This document shows positions 41,980-51,313 of a stretch of 64,000 nucleotides of DNA, piece after piece (position 1 is the stretch's first letter; each line of letters opens with the position of its first letter). The translations under genes were made by a program, and so were the position numbers. Source of the DNA: Seohaeicola saemankumensis (lineage in GTDB: Bacteria; Pseudomonadota; Alphaproteobacteria; Rhodobacterales; Rhodobacteraceae). The notes under the pieces were generated by a model. That model was not told the DNA's origin and ran no database searches. It saw only the letters and a list, made by a program, of their open reading frames with translations. Location: positions 62,001 through 126,000 of the forward strand of contig NZ_JBHTKR010000002.1 in assembly GCF_042678485.1 (NCBI RefSeq), read 5' to 3'.

Positions 41980-42813
41980 TCAGACACGCCAGCTCAGCAG
42001 GCGCCGTTCGGCCCAGCTGATCGCCGCCGATGTCAGCACCCCCAGCGCCGACAGGATCACCACCCCGGCAAAGAGCCGTTCCAGATCGTAGAGCGAGCCG
42101 GCCTCGAGGATATAGGCCCCGATACCGTAGCGCGCGCCCAGCATTTCGGCCGCGACCAGAAGGATGATCCCGATCGACAGGCTGATCCGCAGACCTGACA
42201 GGATCCCGGGCATGGCGCCCGGCAACACGATCTTGCGGACGATCGACCACCAGCTGAGGCCAAAGCTCTGGCCCATGCGGATCAGCGTGCGGTCGACATT
42301 GTCCACGGCGCCATAGGTCGACACGACCGTGGGCGTGAAGGTGCCAAAGGCGATCAGCGCGTATTTCGATCCCTCGTCGATACCGAACCAGATCACGAAA
42401 AGCGGCAGAAGCGCGATCTTGGGGATCGGAAATATCGCGGCGACCAGCGGCACAAGCCCCGCGCGGGCGATGCTGAACAGCCCGATCATCACACCCACGG
42501 CAATGCCCGTGCTGACACCCAGCGCCGACCCCACGGCCAGCCGCGACAGCGATGGCAGCAGATGCTCCCATAACAGCCCCGTCACCCAAAGGTCGCGGAA
42601 AGTGCCCAGCACATCCGAGGGCCGCGGCAGCGTCAGGTTCGAGATCGCGCCCGTGCGCGTCCCCCATTCGATCAGCGCGATCAGCGCCACGATCACCAGC
42701 GCCCCCAGATAGCGGACAGGCACGGGCTTGAAGCCGCCACCCCGGAACGGTACTGGGCGCGAGGGCGCGGGCGCGGGCGTTGCGGCCTGGCCGGTCAGCG
42801 GCATGTCAGACAT
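41980..42813 (-). CDS. ABC transporter permease (NitT/TauT type)
   Basis: The 277-residue protein has about six helices and the EAA loop of BPD_transp_1 permeases (MGQSFGLSWWSIVRKIVLPG). IPKIALLPLFVIWFGIDEGS is typical of the nitrate/sulfonate/pyrimidine-precursor (SsuC/TauC-like) group. Its start overlaps the end of the ATPase gene by 8 nt. The substrate is not determined. Confidence 0.9.
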   Translation of the reverse strand: MSDMPLTGQAATPAPAPSRPVPFRGGGFKPVPVRYLGALVIVALIALIEWGTRTGAISNLTLPRPSDVLGTFRDLWVTGLLWEHLLPSLSRLAVGSALGVSTGIAVGVMIGLFSIARAGLVPLVAAIFPIPKIALLPLFVIWFGIDEGSKYALIAFGTFTPTVVSTYGAVDNVDRTLIRMGQSFGLSWWSIVRKIVLPGAMPGILSGLRISLSIGIILLVAAEMLGARYGIGAYILEAGSLYDLERLFAGVVILSALGVLTSAAISWAERRLLSWRV

Positions 42814-43573
42814 TGCTCAGCTCCTTGTCGGCGGCCTCGGCCTCGTCCCGCATCAGTTGCCACAGCCGCGCCTGATGCGCCTCGAGCGCGGGATCGCCGG
42901 TGCGGCGCGCGTCCAAAGGCGTGTCTATGCTGACCACCTCGCGGATGCGGCCGGGGCGGCGCGACAGCACGACGATGCGATGACCCAGGCGCACCGCCTC
43001 GGCCAAGTTATGCGTCACATAGACGGCGGTGAAGGGCGCGCGCGTCCACAGCGCGATCAGGTCATCCATCAGCAATTCGCGCGTCTGCGCGTCCAGTGCC
43101 GACAGCGGCTCATCCATCAGCATCACGGCCGGGTTCACCGCCAGCGCGCGGGCGATCGCCACGCGCTGCTTCATGCCGCCCGACAGCTGCTTGGGCAAGG
43201 CATCGCGGAAATCGGAAAGCTTGGTGCGCGCCAGCACATCCGCCACGATCCGGGCGCGCCGGTCGCGGGGCAGGGCGTGATCTTCCAGCACCAGTTCGAT
43301 ATTGCCCGCGACCGTGCGCCAGGGCAGCAGGGCAAAATCCTGAAACACGAAGGTCAGCGGGTTCAGGCAATCCGCGGATGGCGCGCCCTGTTGCAGCACA
43401 GCCCCCGCATCGGGGCGTTCCAGCCCGCCGATCATCCGCAAAAGCGTGGACTTGCCGCAGCCCGACGGCCCGACGATGCAGACGATGCGCCCCTGGGGGA
43501 TCGTCAGGCTGATATCGGACAGGACCTCGACTGCGCCATAGCGGTGCGAGAGGCTGTCGAGGCATAGATCCAT
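42806..43573 (-). CDS. ABC transporter ATP-binding protein (NitT/TauT type)
   Basis: The 255-residue ATPase has Walker A VGPSGCGKSTLL, Q-loop FVFQDFALLPW, signature LSGGMKQRVAIARAL, Walker B VMLMDEPLSALD and the switch His in VYVTHNLAEA. This subfamily matches SsuB/TauB. It lies between the binding-protein and permease genes of the same system. Confidence 0.93.
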   Translation of the reverse strand: MDLCLDSLSHRYGAVEVLSDISLTIPQGRIVCIVGPSGCGKSTLLRMIGGLERPDAGAVLQQGAPSADCLNPLTFVFQDFALLPWRTVAGNIELVLEDHALPRDRRARIVADVLARTKLSDFRDALPKQLSGGMKQRVAIARALAVNPAVMLMDEPLSALDAQTRELLMDDLIALWTRAPFTAVYVTHNLAEAVRLGHRIVVLSRRPGRIREVVSIDTPLDARRTGDPALEAHQARLWQLMRDEAEAADKELSNV

Positions 43574-43636
43574 GTTGCGTCTTCCCGAAGGGCGGCGCGC
43601 CGGAACGCACCGCCCGGTTGGCGTGATCGCGCGACC

Positions 43637-44650
43637 TTACATCGTCTGCACGTAGGAGGCGTCGACCAGCGTGTCCATCGTGATGCTGTCCTTGACCAGG
43701 CCTTCGGCAATGAACCAGTCCAGCTGATCCTTGACCGAGGTCGTGTTCAGCGCGGCCCCCGCATTCAGGCGCATCGCGCCGTTGATGATCGACCCGCGCG
43801 CCGCTTCATAGGGTTTGTCGGCGTTGACGTATTTGTGGATCAGCTTGACCATCTCCTCCATCTCGGCCTCGGATGTGGTCTTGTCGACCAGTGCGGCGTT
43901 GAAATCGGCTGCCCCTTTGGACAGGGCGCGCAGCACCGCTTCGGTCTTGGCGCGTTCGGCGCCGGCATTGGTGGCCGAGGTGAAGATGGTCGTGACCTGG
44001 TAGTCGGGCAGGTAGTCGGCCACGTCCCCGATGATATGCACCTCTGGCCCCGCAGCCAGCGGCTTGGCGATATGCGGCACGATGGTCCAGGCGTCGATCT
44101 GCCCGGTCTTGAGCGCGCCGATGACGGCCCCCACCTTTTGCAGCGGCACGAACTCCACCTCGACGCCTTCGGCGGCGGCAATCTTGGATCCCATGTAGTG
44201 GAAGGACGACCCGGCCTGCGTCACGCCGAACTTCTTGCCGCCCAGCATCGCCGGGCTGGTCAGACCCGCCTGATAGGCCGCGTCCGAGGCGAGGATCTTC
44301 TGACCGTCGATGCCCTTTTCTTCCGAAAGCGAGCCGCCGATCACCTTGACCGCGCCCTTCTCGGCCAGCGAGATCAGGCCACCCGAAATGGCCGTCACCG
44401 CGTAGTCGGCATCACCGGACGCGATGGCCACCGCCATCGGCTGCGCCGCCTGGAAGAACTTGAACTCGACGTCAAAGCCTTCTTCGGCGAAATAGCCACG
44501 CTCATAGGCGACGAAGCTTGCGGCATGGCTGGTGAAATTCAGCGCGCCGATATTGAGTTTCGTATTGGCCAGGGCCGGGCGGCCCAGCATCGGCAGGGCG
44601 GCTGCCCCGCCCAGCAGGCCCATGGCGCCGCGGCGTGAGAATGTGGTCAT
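43637..44650 (-). CDS. ABC transporter substrate-binding protein (SsuA/NMT1-like)
   Basis: The 337-residue precursor starts with a twin-arginine-like signal (TFSRRGAMGLLGGAAALP, cleavage near ALA) and continues with LNIGALNFTSHAASFVAYER and GYFAEEGFDVEF of the SsuA/THI5 family. GGAGGAG precedes the ATG at 44650. It is first in its operon, followed by ATPase and permease. The ligand is unknown; sulfonates, pyrimidine precursors or aromatic acids are all served by relatives. Confidence 0.88.
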   Translation of the reverse strand: MTTFSRRGAMGLLGGAAALPMLGRPALANTKLNIGALNFTSHAASFVAYERGYFAEEGFDVEFKFFQAAQPMAVAIASGDADYAVTAISGGLISLAEKGAVKVIGGSLSEEKGIDGQKILASDAAYQAGLTSPAMLGGKKFGVTQAGSSFHYMGSKIAAAEGVEVEFVPLQKVGAVIGALKTGQIDAWTIVPHIAKPLAAGPEVHIIGDVADYLPDYQVTTIFTSATNAGAERAKTEAVLRALSKGAADFNAALVDKTTSEAEMEEMVKLIHKYVNADKPYEAARGSIINGAMRLNAGAALNTTSVKDQLDWFIAEGLVKDSITMDTLVDASYVQTM

Positions 44651-44867
44651 CGGGTCTCCTCCCCATCTGAGTGTCCTTCGGCAGGGCGAAGGCGCCAAAG
44701 ACGCGCCGGACAGGCCATGCCGGGGATGCCATAGTGCGGCATCGGTCCTGGAAATCAACCCGCTAAAGTCCACAGGTGCCATACAACAGCCCCGCGACAG
44801 GACAGCCGCTTGCCCAGCGCGGCCCCAGGGCTTAAACCGCTGTCGCAGGACAAGAAGGAAAAGACGT

Positions 44868-46661
44868 ATGGCCGGACCGGGCATCACAGCCGAACAGGAA
44901 CGCGCGAAATCGAAACACATCGGCGCGCTGGCGGCCCTATGGCCTTTCTTGCGACCCTACAGGCCGCTTCTGGCCGCGGCCGTTCTGGCGCTGGTGCTGA
45001 CCGCCTGCGTCTCGCTGGTGCTGCCGCTGGCGGTGCGACGTGTGGTGGACAATTTCAACGCCGAGGACGGCGCGCTGCTGGATCTCTATTTCACGGCGGC
45101 GCTGGGCATCGCGGCCCTGTTGGCCCTGGGCACGGGCCTGCGCTACCTGCTGGTCACGCGCCTGGGCGAACGTGTCGTGGCGGATATCCGCAAGGCGGTG
45201 TTCGACAGGGTGCTGGGCATGTCCCCGGCCTTTTACGAAAACATCATGACGGGCGAGGTTCTCAGCCGGATCACGACGGATACAACGTTGATCCAGTCGG
45301 TCATCGGCTCGTCCATCTCGATCGCGCTGCGTAACCTGTTGCTGTTCATGGGTGGCCTGGTGCTGATGCTTTTCACCTCGTCCAAGCTGACGGGGTTGGT
45401 CCTGCTGATCGTGCCGGCCGTGATCGTGCCGATCCTGGTGCTGGGGCGGCGCCTTCGCGTGCTCAGCCGCGAAAACCAGGACTGGATCGCGGCCAGTTCC
45501 GGCAATGCCTCCGAGGCGCTGTCGAGCGTGCAGACCGTGCAGGCCTTCACCCATGAAGAGGCGACGCGCCGCGCCTTCGGCGATGTGACCGAGTTGAGCT
45601 ATGACGCGGCGCGCAAACGGGTGAACACCCGCGCCCTCATGACAGTGATCGTGATCTTTCTGGTCTTCACGGGGATCGTGGGCGTGCTGTGGATGGGCGC
45701 GCGCGACGTGCGCGCCGGCGCCATGTCGGCGGGCGCGCTGATCCAGTTCGTGATCTATGCGGTGATGGTGGCGGGCGCCGTTGGCGCGCTGTCGGAAATC
45801 TGGGGCGAGTTGCAGCGCGCGGCCGGTGCGACCGAGCGTCTGGCCGAACTGCTGAATGCCGATGATCCCGTCAAGGACCCGGCGGCACCGCTGCCTGTTC
45901 CGGCACCCGTCCGCGGGCGCATCACCTACGAGAACGTCAGTTTCCACTACCCGGCCCGCCCCGAAATCCCGGCCCTGGATCATGTCGATCTGGTCATCGA
46001 ACCGGGCGAGACCGTGGCCCTGGTCGGCCCGTCCGGCGCAGGCAAGACAACGATCATCCAGACGCTTCTGCGCTTTTACGATCCCAGCGCGGGGCGCATC
46101 CTGCTGGATGGCGTCGCACTGGACCAGATGCGCCGCGAAGCGTTCCGCCATCACATGGCGCTGGTGCCGCAGGATCCGGTGATCTTTGCCACCACCGCGC
46201 GCGAGAATATCCGCTTCGGCCGGCCCGAGGCGACTGACGCCGAGGTCGAGGCGGCGGCGCAGGCTGCCGCGGCGCATGATTTCATCATGGCATTGCCCGA
46301 TGGGTATGACGCGCAGGTCGGCGAACGCGGCGTGATGCTGTCGGGCGGGCAAAAGCAGCGAATCGCCATTGCCCGCGCCATCCTGCGCGACGCGCCGGTG
46401 CTGCTGCTGGACGAGGCGACATCCGCGCTGGATGCGGAAAGCGAACGCGCGGTCCAGATGGCCGTTGACGCCCTGTCGCAAGGGCGCACCACGATCATCG
46501 TGGCGCATCGTCTTGCCACGGTGAAAAAGGCCGATCGCATCATCGTGCTGGATGGGGGGCGCATCGTGGCGCAGGGAACCCATGACGCGCTGGTGGCCGA
46601 AGGCGGGCTTTACGCCCGTCTGGCGCGGCTTCAGTTCACCGACGGGGCACATGCGGCGTGA
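44868..46661 (+). CDS. ABC exporter, fused permease-ATPase (MsbA/Atm-like half transporter)
   Basis: The 597-residue half-transporter has a six-helix exporter domain (residues about 20-320) followed by an ATPase: Walker A VGPSGAGKTTIIQ, signature LSGGQKQRIAIARAI, Walker B VLLLDEATSALD and VAHRLATVKKAD. It should work as a homodimer exporting a lipid, peptide or drug. The start at 44868 has AAGGAAAAG close by. It is divergent from the NitT/TauT-type importer. Confidence 0.9.
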   Translation: MAGPGITAEQERAKSKHIGALAALWPFLRPYRPLLAAAVLALVLTACVSLVLPLAVRRVVDNFNAEDGALLDLYFTAALGIAALLALGTGLRYLLVTRLGERVVADIRKAVFDRVLGMSPAFYENIMTGEVLSRITTDTTLIQSVIGSSISIALRNLLLFMGGLVLMLFTSSKLTGLVLLIVPAVIVPILVLGRRLRVLSRENQDWIAASSGNASEALSSVQTVQAFTHEEATRRAFGDVTELSYDAARKRVNTRALMTVIVIFLVFTGIVGVLWMGARDVRAGAMSAGALIQFVIYAVMVAGAVGALSEIWGELQRAAGATERLAELLNADDPVKDPAAPLPVPAPVRGRITYENVSFHYPARPEIPALDHVDLVIEPGETVALVGPSGAGKTTIIQTLLRFYDPSAGRILLDGVALDQMRREAFRHHMALVPQDPVIFATTARENIRFGRPEATDAEVEAAAQAAAAHDFIMALPDGYDAQVGERGVMLSGGQKQRIAIARAILRDAPVLLLDEATSALDAESERAVQMAVDALSQGRTTIIVAHRLATVKKADRIIVLDGGRIVAQGTHDALVAEGGLYARLARLQFTDGAHAA

Positions 46662-46757
46662 ATTAGTGCTTGCCAGCGGTCTCACTCTGTCCAAAGGTTC
46701 ACCGCGTTATGAGTGCCCTCCTGCACGGGAGGGTACGGTGAGTGAAAGGACAGACAG

Positions 46758-47186
46758 ATGGGACTATTCAATTTCTGGAAGAAATCCGGCAAGAAAGTCG
46801 CGGGCGGCGGTGACGCAGCCCCCAGCGCCGAGGCGCTGAAAAAGGAAGTGGCCGACCTGGGCCTCGATACCAAGGGCGCCGAAATCACCGTGGATGGTGA
46901 CAAGGTCACCGTGTCGGGCGGTACGCTGTCGGCCGAGGAGCGCGAGAAGGTGATCCTGGCCGTCGGCAACGTCGAAGGCGTGGCCGAGGTTGAAGCGGCC
47001 GAGGCCGATGACGCCGTGTTCCACACGGTCGAGAAGGGTGACACCCTGTCGGCCATTGCGAAAAAGACGCTGGGCAGCGCGAACCGCTACCCCGAGATTT
47101 TCGAGGCGAACAAGCCGATGCTGACCCACCCGGACAAGATCTATCCCGGCCAGGTCCTGCGGATCCCCGGCGGCAAGTCCGCCTGA
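46758..47186 (+). CDS. BON-LysM protein (Kbp/YgaU-like)
   Basis: The 142-residue protein has a BON domain (residues about 25-85; AEITVDGDKVTVSGGTLSAE) followed by a LysM domain (HTVEKGDTLSAIAKKTLGSA, ending KIYPGQVLRIP). This is the layout and length of E. coli Kbp (YgaU), a cytosolic K+-binding protein. There is no signal peptide, consistent with that. It is a single gene with its own terminator. Confidence 0.88.
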   Translation: MGLFNFWKKSGKKVAGGGDAAPSAEALKKEVADLGLDTKGAEITVDGDKVTVSGGTLSAEEREKVILAVGNVEGVAEVEAAEADDAVFHTVEKGDTLSAIAKKTLGSANRYPEIFEANKPMLTHPDKIYPGQVLRIPGGKSA

Positions 47187-47203
47187 TCGGCAGGCATGAC
47201 GGG

Positions 47204-47236
47204 AAGGGGCCGCCTTTGGGGCGGCCCTTTTGTTTT
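47204..47236 (+). terminator. Terminator after the BON-LysM gene
   Basis: GGGCCGCC pairs with GGCGGCCC across a 5-nt loop with flanking A/T pairs and is followed by TTTTGTTTT. Confidence 0.85.
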
Positions 47237-47427
47237 GCGGCTGTCCTGCGATGATACTGGGGCAGGGGCAGGGGCCTTGCATTTCACAGGCGTGACGGAT
47301 CGGCCCCGAGTTTATCGGCGGTTGCCGCTGATCGCGCCGGTTTTTCATCCGTTTTGTGCAGAGCGTCCCGCGCGCGGGCATCCCTTTCCGGTCCCCGGCA
47401 GCTTAGACGTGCTTGCCTCTTGCCGCC

Positions 47428-47676
47428 TTAGAAGTCGAAAAGGTTGCTGAGGAAGGATTCGCGCTTTTTCTCATGCGGGCGGCCGCCATGGTGGTCGCGA
47501 TCATAACCGCCACGCGGTGGCTGCGGGGGCTGTGCTGCGACCTGAGCCGCCGCGCCGATGATCTTGTCCAGCTCGCCGCGATCCAGCCAGACGCCGCGAC
47601 ACTTGGGGCAGTAATCTATCTCGACTCCGCTGCGTTCGGTAATGACGAGCACCTGTCCATCCACGGGGCATTGCAT
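47428..47676 (-). CDS. zf-TFIIB-type zinc-ribbon protein
   Basis: The 82-residue protein has two Cys pairs: CPVDG, then CPKCRGVWLDRGELDKII, the TFIIB-type zinc ribbon. A Pro/His-rich linker and a terminal FLSNLFDF follow. AAGGA lies 8 nt before the ATG at 47676; an ATG at 47694 would add six residues. Function is unknown. Confidence 0.85.
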   Translation of the reverse strand: MQCPVDGQVLVITERSGVEIDYCPKCRGVWLDRGELDKIIGAAAQVAAQPPQPPRGGYDRDHHGGRPHEKKRESFLSNLFDF

Positions 47677-47951
47677 GGCGATTATCCTTTTCAAACAAAT
47701 CCAATGGTTACAGGTTGGGACCTAATCACCGAACGGCCATATTCAACGGCTGCCCGAACGAAAGCCGGTGCGCGACGGGGGACGATATGTGGCTGGGCGA
47801 TATGCCGCCGTGCGGTGCAACCCCTTGGAGCGCCTCTTTTACGTTGCGCCACCTTGTGCTCTGCACCCTTGTAACCTTTCGCAAACCCTTCCACATTACT
47901 GCCCGAGGATGAGGTGAGGGTCGCCATCGCGGCCCCAGTGGGAGGACCGAG

Positions 47952-49835
47952 ATGGGTTTTGCATCTGTTGCAGATACGATTGCGCTTGAGACCGAGATGC
48001 CATGGGCCGAGCGTGACGTGCCAAAGACGCTATACCAGATGCTGTCGCAGACGCGCGACAAGGTGCCATTGGGCAAGGCCGTCACCTTCCAGCTGCTCAG
48101 CGGACCGACCGACAAGGCCGAAACCCTGAACTGGACCCAGTTGCACGAAAAAACCTGCCAGGCGGCGAACCTGTTCCGCAGCCTGGGGATCGGTGAGGGT
48201 GATGTGGTCGCCTGCATCCTGCCCAATTGCAACGAGACGGTTCTGACCGTCCTTGGCGGGGCCATTGCCGGGATCATCAACCCGATCAACCCGCTGCTGG
48301 AGCCTGAACAGATCGGCGCGATCCTGCGCGAGACCAAGGCCAAGGTCGTCGTGACCCTCAAGGCGTTCCCCAAGACCGATGTGGCGCAAAAGACCGCCGA
48401 GGCCGTGCGCCATGCCCCCGGCGTGCATACCGTGCTTGAGGTCGATCTGAACCGCTACCTGACGCCGCCGAAATCCTGGATCGTGCCGCTGGTGCGCCCC
48501 AAGAACCCCGGCAACCACCATGCCGATGTCAAGAATTTCAACGCCGAACTGGCGCGCCAGCCCAAGACACTGGCCTTTGCCGACAGCGCGGGTGACCGGG
48601 TCGCCGCCTATTTCCACACCGGCGGCACCACCGGCATGCCCAAGGTCGCGCAGCATCGCTATTCCGGGATCATCTATAACGGCTGGCTTGGCGGCACGCT
48701 GCTTTACACACCCGAAGACAACGTGATCTGCCCGCTGCCGCTGTTCCATGTCTTCGCCTGCCATGTGATCCTGATGGCGGTGATCTATTCGGGCGCGCAT
48801 GTCGTGTTCCCGACGCCTGCGGGGTATCGCGGCGAGGGGGTGTTCGACAATTTCTGGAAGCTGATCGAACGCTGGAAGATCACCTTCATCATCACCGTTC
48901 CTACGGCCATTTCGGCGCTGATGCAGCGCCCGGTCGATGCGGATGTCTCGACGGTGAAGACGTCATTCTCGGGGTCGGCGCCGCTGCCGCTGGAATTGTT
49001 CAAGCGGTTCGAGGCGGCAACCGGCGTGACCATCGTGGAAGGCTACGGTCTGACCGAAGCCACCTGCCTTGTCTCGGTCAACCCGGTGGACGGCGAAAAG
49101 AAGGTGGGATCGGTCGGCATCCGCTTTCCCTATACGGACGTCAAGATCCTCAAGACCGTGGGGGGCGCGCCCGTCGAATGTGCCGCCGACGAGGTGGGCG
49201 AGATCTGCATCGCGAACCCCGGTGTCTGGGCGGGCCACACCTATACCGAGGACGACAAGAACCGCGATCTCTACCATTATGGAACGCATCTGCGGACCGG
49301 TGATCTGGGCCGCATCGACACTGATGGTTACATGTGGATCACGGGGCGTGCCAAGGACCTGATCATTCGCGGCGGGCACAACATCGACCCCGCCGAGATC
49401 GAAGAGGCGCTGCTGGCGCACAAGGACGTGGCCTTTGCCGGTGCCATCGGCCAGCCCGACGCCCATGCGGGCGAGTTGCCCTGCGCCTATGTCGAACTGG
49501 TCGCGGGCGGCACCGTGACGGGGGCCGAACTGGTCGAGCATTGCAAGATCCATGTGCATGAACGCGCGGCCCTGCCGAAATTCGTCGAGGTGCTGCCGGA
49601 GCTGCCCAAGACCGCCGTCGGCAAGGTGTTCAAGCCCGACCTGCGCAAGCGCGCCATCACCCGCGTCTACAATGCCGCACTGCACGAGGCCAAGCTGAAC
49701 GCCAACGTGGTCGAGGTTGTCGATGACAAGAAACGCGGCCTTGTCGCCCGTGTTCGTCGCACCGGCGTCGTGCATGATGACGAGGTGGGGCATGTGCTGG
49801 GCGCCTTCACCCGCCCCTGGGAATGGGCCGAGTGA
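47952..49835 (+). CDS. AMP-forming acyl-CoA synthetase
   Basis: The 627-residue enzyme carries the adenylation motifs: A3 YFHTGGTTGMPKVAQHR, A5 VEGYGLTEAT, the hinge region GDLGRIDTDGYMWITGRAKD and the catalytic lysine region PKTAVGKVFKPDLRK. It activates a fatty or other carboxylic acid with ATP and CoA. GGGAGGA precedes the ATG. A C-terminal extension of about 60 residues beyond the catalytic Lys is present. The chain length is not predictable. Confidence 0.88.
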   Translation: MGFASVADTIALETEMPWAERDVPKTLYQMLSQTRDKVPLGKAVTFQLLSGPTDKAETLNWTQLHEKTCQAANLFRSLGIGEGDVVACILPNCNETVLTVLGGAIAGIINPINPLLEPEQIGAILRETKAKVVVTLKAFPKTDVAQKTAEAVRHAPGVHTVLEVDLNRYLTPPKSWIVPLVRPKNPGNHHADVKNFNAELARQPKTLAFADSAGDRVAAYFHTGGTTGMPKVAQHRYSGIIYNGWLGGTLLYTPEDNVICPLPLFHVFACHVILMAVIYSGAHVVFPTPAGYRGEGVFDNFWKLIERWKITFIITVPTAISALMQRPVDADVSTVKTSFSGSAPLPLELFKRFEAATGVTIVEGYGLTEATCLVSVNPVDGEKKVGSVGIRFPYTDVKILKTVGGAPVECAADEVGEICIANPGVWAGHTYTEDDKNRDLYHYGTHLRTGDLGRIDTDGYMWITGRAKDLIIRGGHNIDPAEIEEALLAHKDVAFAGAIGQPDAHAGELPCAYVELVAGGTVTGAELVEHCKIHVHERAALPKFVEVLPELPKTAVGKVFKPDLRKRAITRVYNAALHEAKLNANVVEVVDDKKRGLVARVRRTGVVHDDEVGHVLGAFTRPWEWAE

Positions 49836-49875
49836 CAGCGCAGGGCGCCGCATCCCGGTCTGACGGAAGGCACCC

Positions 49876-50316
49876 GTGATCCTTCTGACGATCATACTTG
49901 CGGCGCTTGTCCTGCTGGGCGCGACGGTACTGATCCATTACGAGGTGCTGCGCGTCACCGGCAAGCTGCTGCCCGATCTGCCGATCCGCGCGCGCCAGCG
50001 GGTTCTGGTCGTGATCATCGCCTGCATGATCGGTCATATCCTCGAGATCGGCCTTTACGCGGTGGCCTATGCCCTGTTGCTGCAATTCGACGGGTTCGGC
50101 GGCATCGGCGGCGTGTTCGAGGGGACGGCGCTGGATTATTTCTATTTCTCGCTGACCAGCTACACCACATTGGGTATCGGCGAAATCCATCCCTACGGCC
50201 CGATCCGCATGATCGTCGGGCTTGAGGCTCTGAACGGGTTCTTGCTGATCACCTGGTCGGCCTCGTTCACCTATCTGATGATGCAACGCTACTGGCACCC
50301 CGAACGGGACCGCTGA
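49876..50316 (+). CDS. Small K+-channel-like membrane protein
   Basis: The 146-residue protein has about four hydrophobic segments, with a pore-loop-like stretch YFSLTSYTTLGIGEIHPYGP between the last two. This resembles the Ion_trans_2 selectivity filter, but GIGE stands in place of GYGD or GFGD. The GTG start at 49876 has GGAAGG 5 nt upstream. It follows the acyl-CoA synthetase by 40 nt. Function as a cation channel is inference. Confidence 0.7.
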   Translation: MILLTIILAALVLLGATVLIHYEVLRVTGKLLPDLPIRARQRVLVVIIACMIGHILEIGLYAVAYALLLQFDGFGGIGGVFEGTALDYFYFSLTSYTTLGIGEIHPYGPIRMIVGLEALNGFLLITWSASFTYLMMQRYWHPERDR

Positions 50317-50431
50317 GCAGGCGGCGCGGTTCTGTTTCAGCCGATCACGAAACTCTGTCCCGCAAAGGGGGTGCACCCGCCTGTTCCATGCCCTAGGTTG
50401 CGCGGGACATCTAGCAGAGCGAGAGTGACCC

Positions 50432-51298
50432 ATGAGCTATACCCCTCCCAAAGTCTGGACCTGGACACCCGGAAACGGCGGACGTTTCGCCAATATCAAC
50501 CGCCCCGTTGCCGGCGCCACCCATGACAAGGAGCTGCCGGTCGGCAAGCACCCTTTCCAGCTTTATTCGCTGGCCACGCCCAATGGCGTGAAAGTGACCG
50601 TGATGTTCGAGGAACTGCTGGCCGCCGGGCATGAAGGCGCGGAATATGACGCATGGCTGATCCGCATCAACGAGGGTGACCAGTTCGGCAGCGGTTTCGT
50701 AGCGGCCAACCCCAACTCGAAGATCCCCGCGCTGATGGATCACAGTGGCGACACACCGCAGCGCGTGTTCGAATCCGGTGCGATCCTGCTGTATCTGGCC
50801 GAAAGGTTCGGCGCCTTCCTGCCCACCGATCATGCGGCGCGGACCGAATGCCTGTCCTGGCTTTTCTGGCAGATGGGCAGCGCGCCCTATCTGGGTGGGG
50901 GCTTTGGCCATTTCTATGCCTATGCGCCCGAGAAATTCGAATATTGCATCGACCGTTTCGCGATGGAGACGAAGCGCCAGCTGGACGTGCTGGACCGGCA
51001 TCTGGCCGAGCATGCCTATATGGCGGGGGATGAGTATACGATTGCCGATATGGCGATCTGGGCCTGGTACGGCCAGCTGGTTCTGGGGCGGCTTTACGAG
51101 GCGGCGGAATTCCTGGATGTGACATCCTACAGGCATGTGATGGCCTGGGCCGAAAAGATCGACGCACGGCCTGCGGTCAAGCGGGGGCGCATGGTCAACC
51201 GCGCCTTCGGTGATCCGGCACTGCAACTGCACGAGCGTCACGACGCCAGCGATTTCGACCTGCGGACCCAGGACAAGATCGCGCCCGAACAGGGCTGA
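50432..51298 (+). CDS. yghU: YghU-type glutathione transferase (Nu class)
   Basis: The 288-residue protein matches the YghU/YfcG group of disulfide-bond oxidoreductases. An N-terminal arm wraps the thioredoxin-like domain, with HPFQLYSLATPNGVKVTVMF and NPNSKIPALMDH. The GST C-terminal domain contains DEYTIADMAIWAWYGQLVLG. In this class Thr/Asn residues rather than Tyr or Ser handle glutathione, seen here as ATPNG. It likely reduces disulfides or peroxides in the cytosol. Confidence 0.92.
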   Translation: MSYTPPKVWTWTPGNGGRFANINRPVAGATHDKELPVGKHPFQLYSLATPNGVKVTVMFEELLAAGHEGAEYDAWLIRINEGDQFGSGFVAANPNSKIPALMDHSGDTPQRVFESGAILLYLAERFGAFLPTDHAARTECLSWLFWQMGSAPYLGGGFGHFYAYAPEKFEYCIDRFAMETKRQLDVLDRHLAEHAYMAGDEYTIADMAIWAWYGQLVLGRLYEAAEFLDVTSYRHVMAWAEKIDARPAVKRGRMVNRAFGDPALQLHERHDASDFDLRTQDKIAPEQG

Positions 51299-51313
51299 AA
51301 CAGGGCTGACGCC

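Noticed and set aside
44937..46694. A 585-codon open frame antisense to the ABC exporter
   Set aside because: The exporter has all ATPase motifs; the antisense frame is a Gln/His/Arg-rich shadow.
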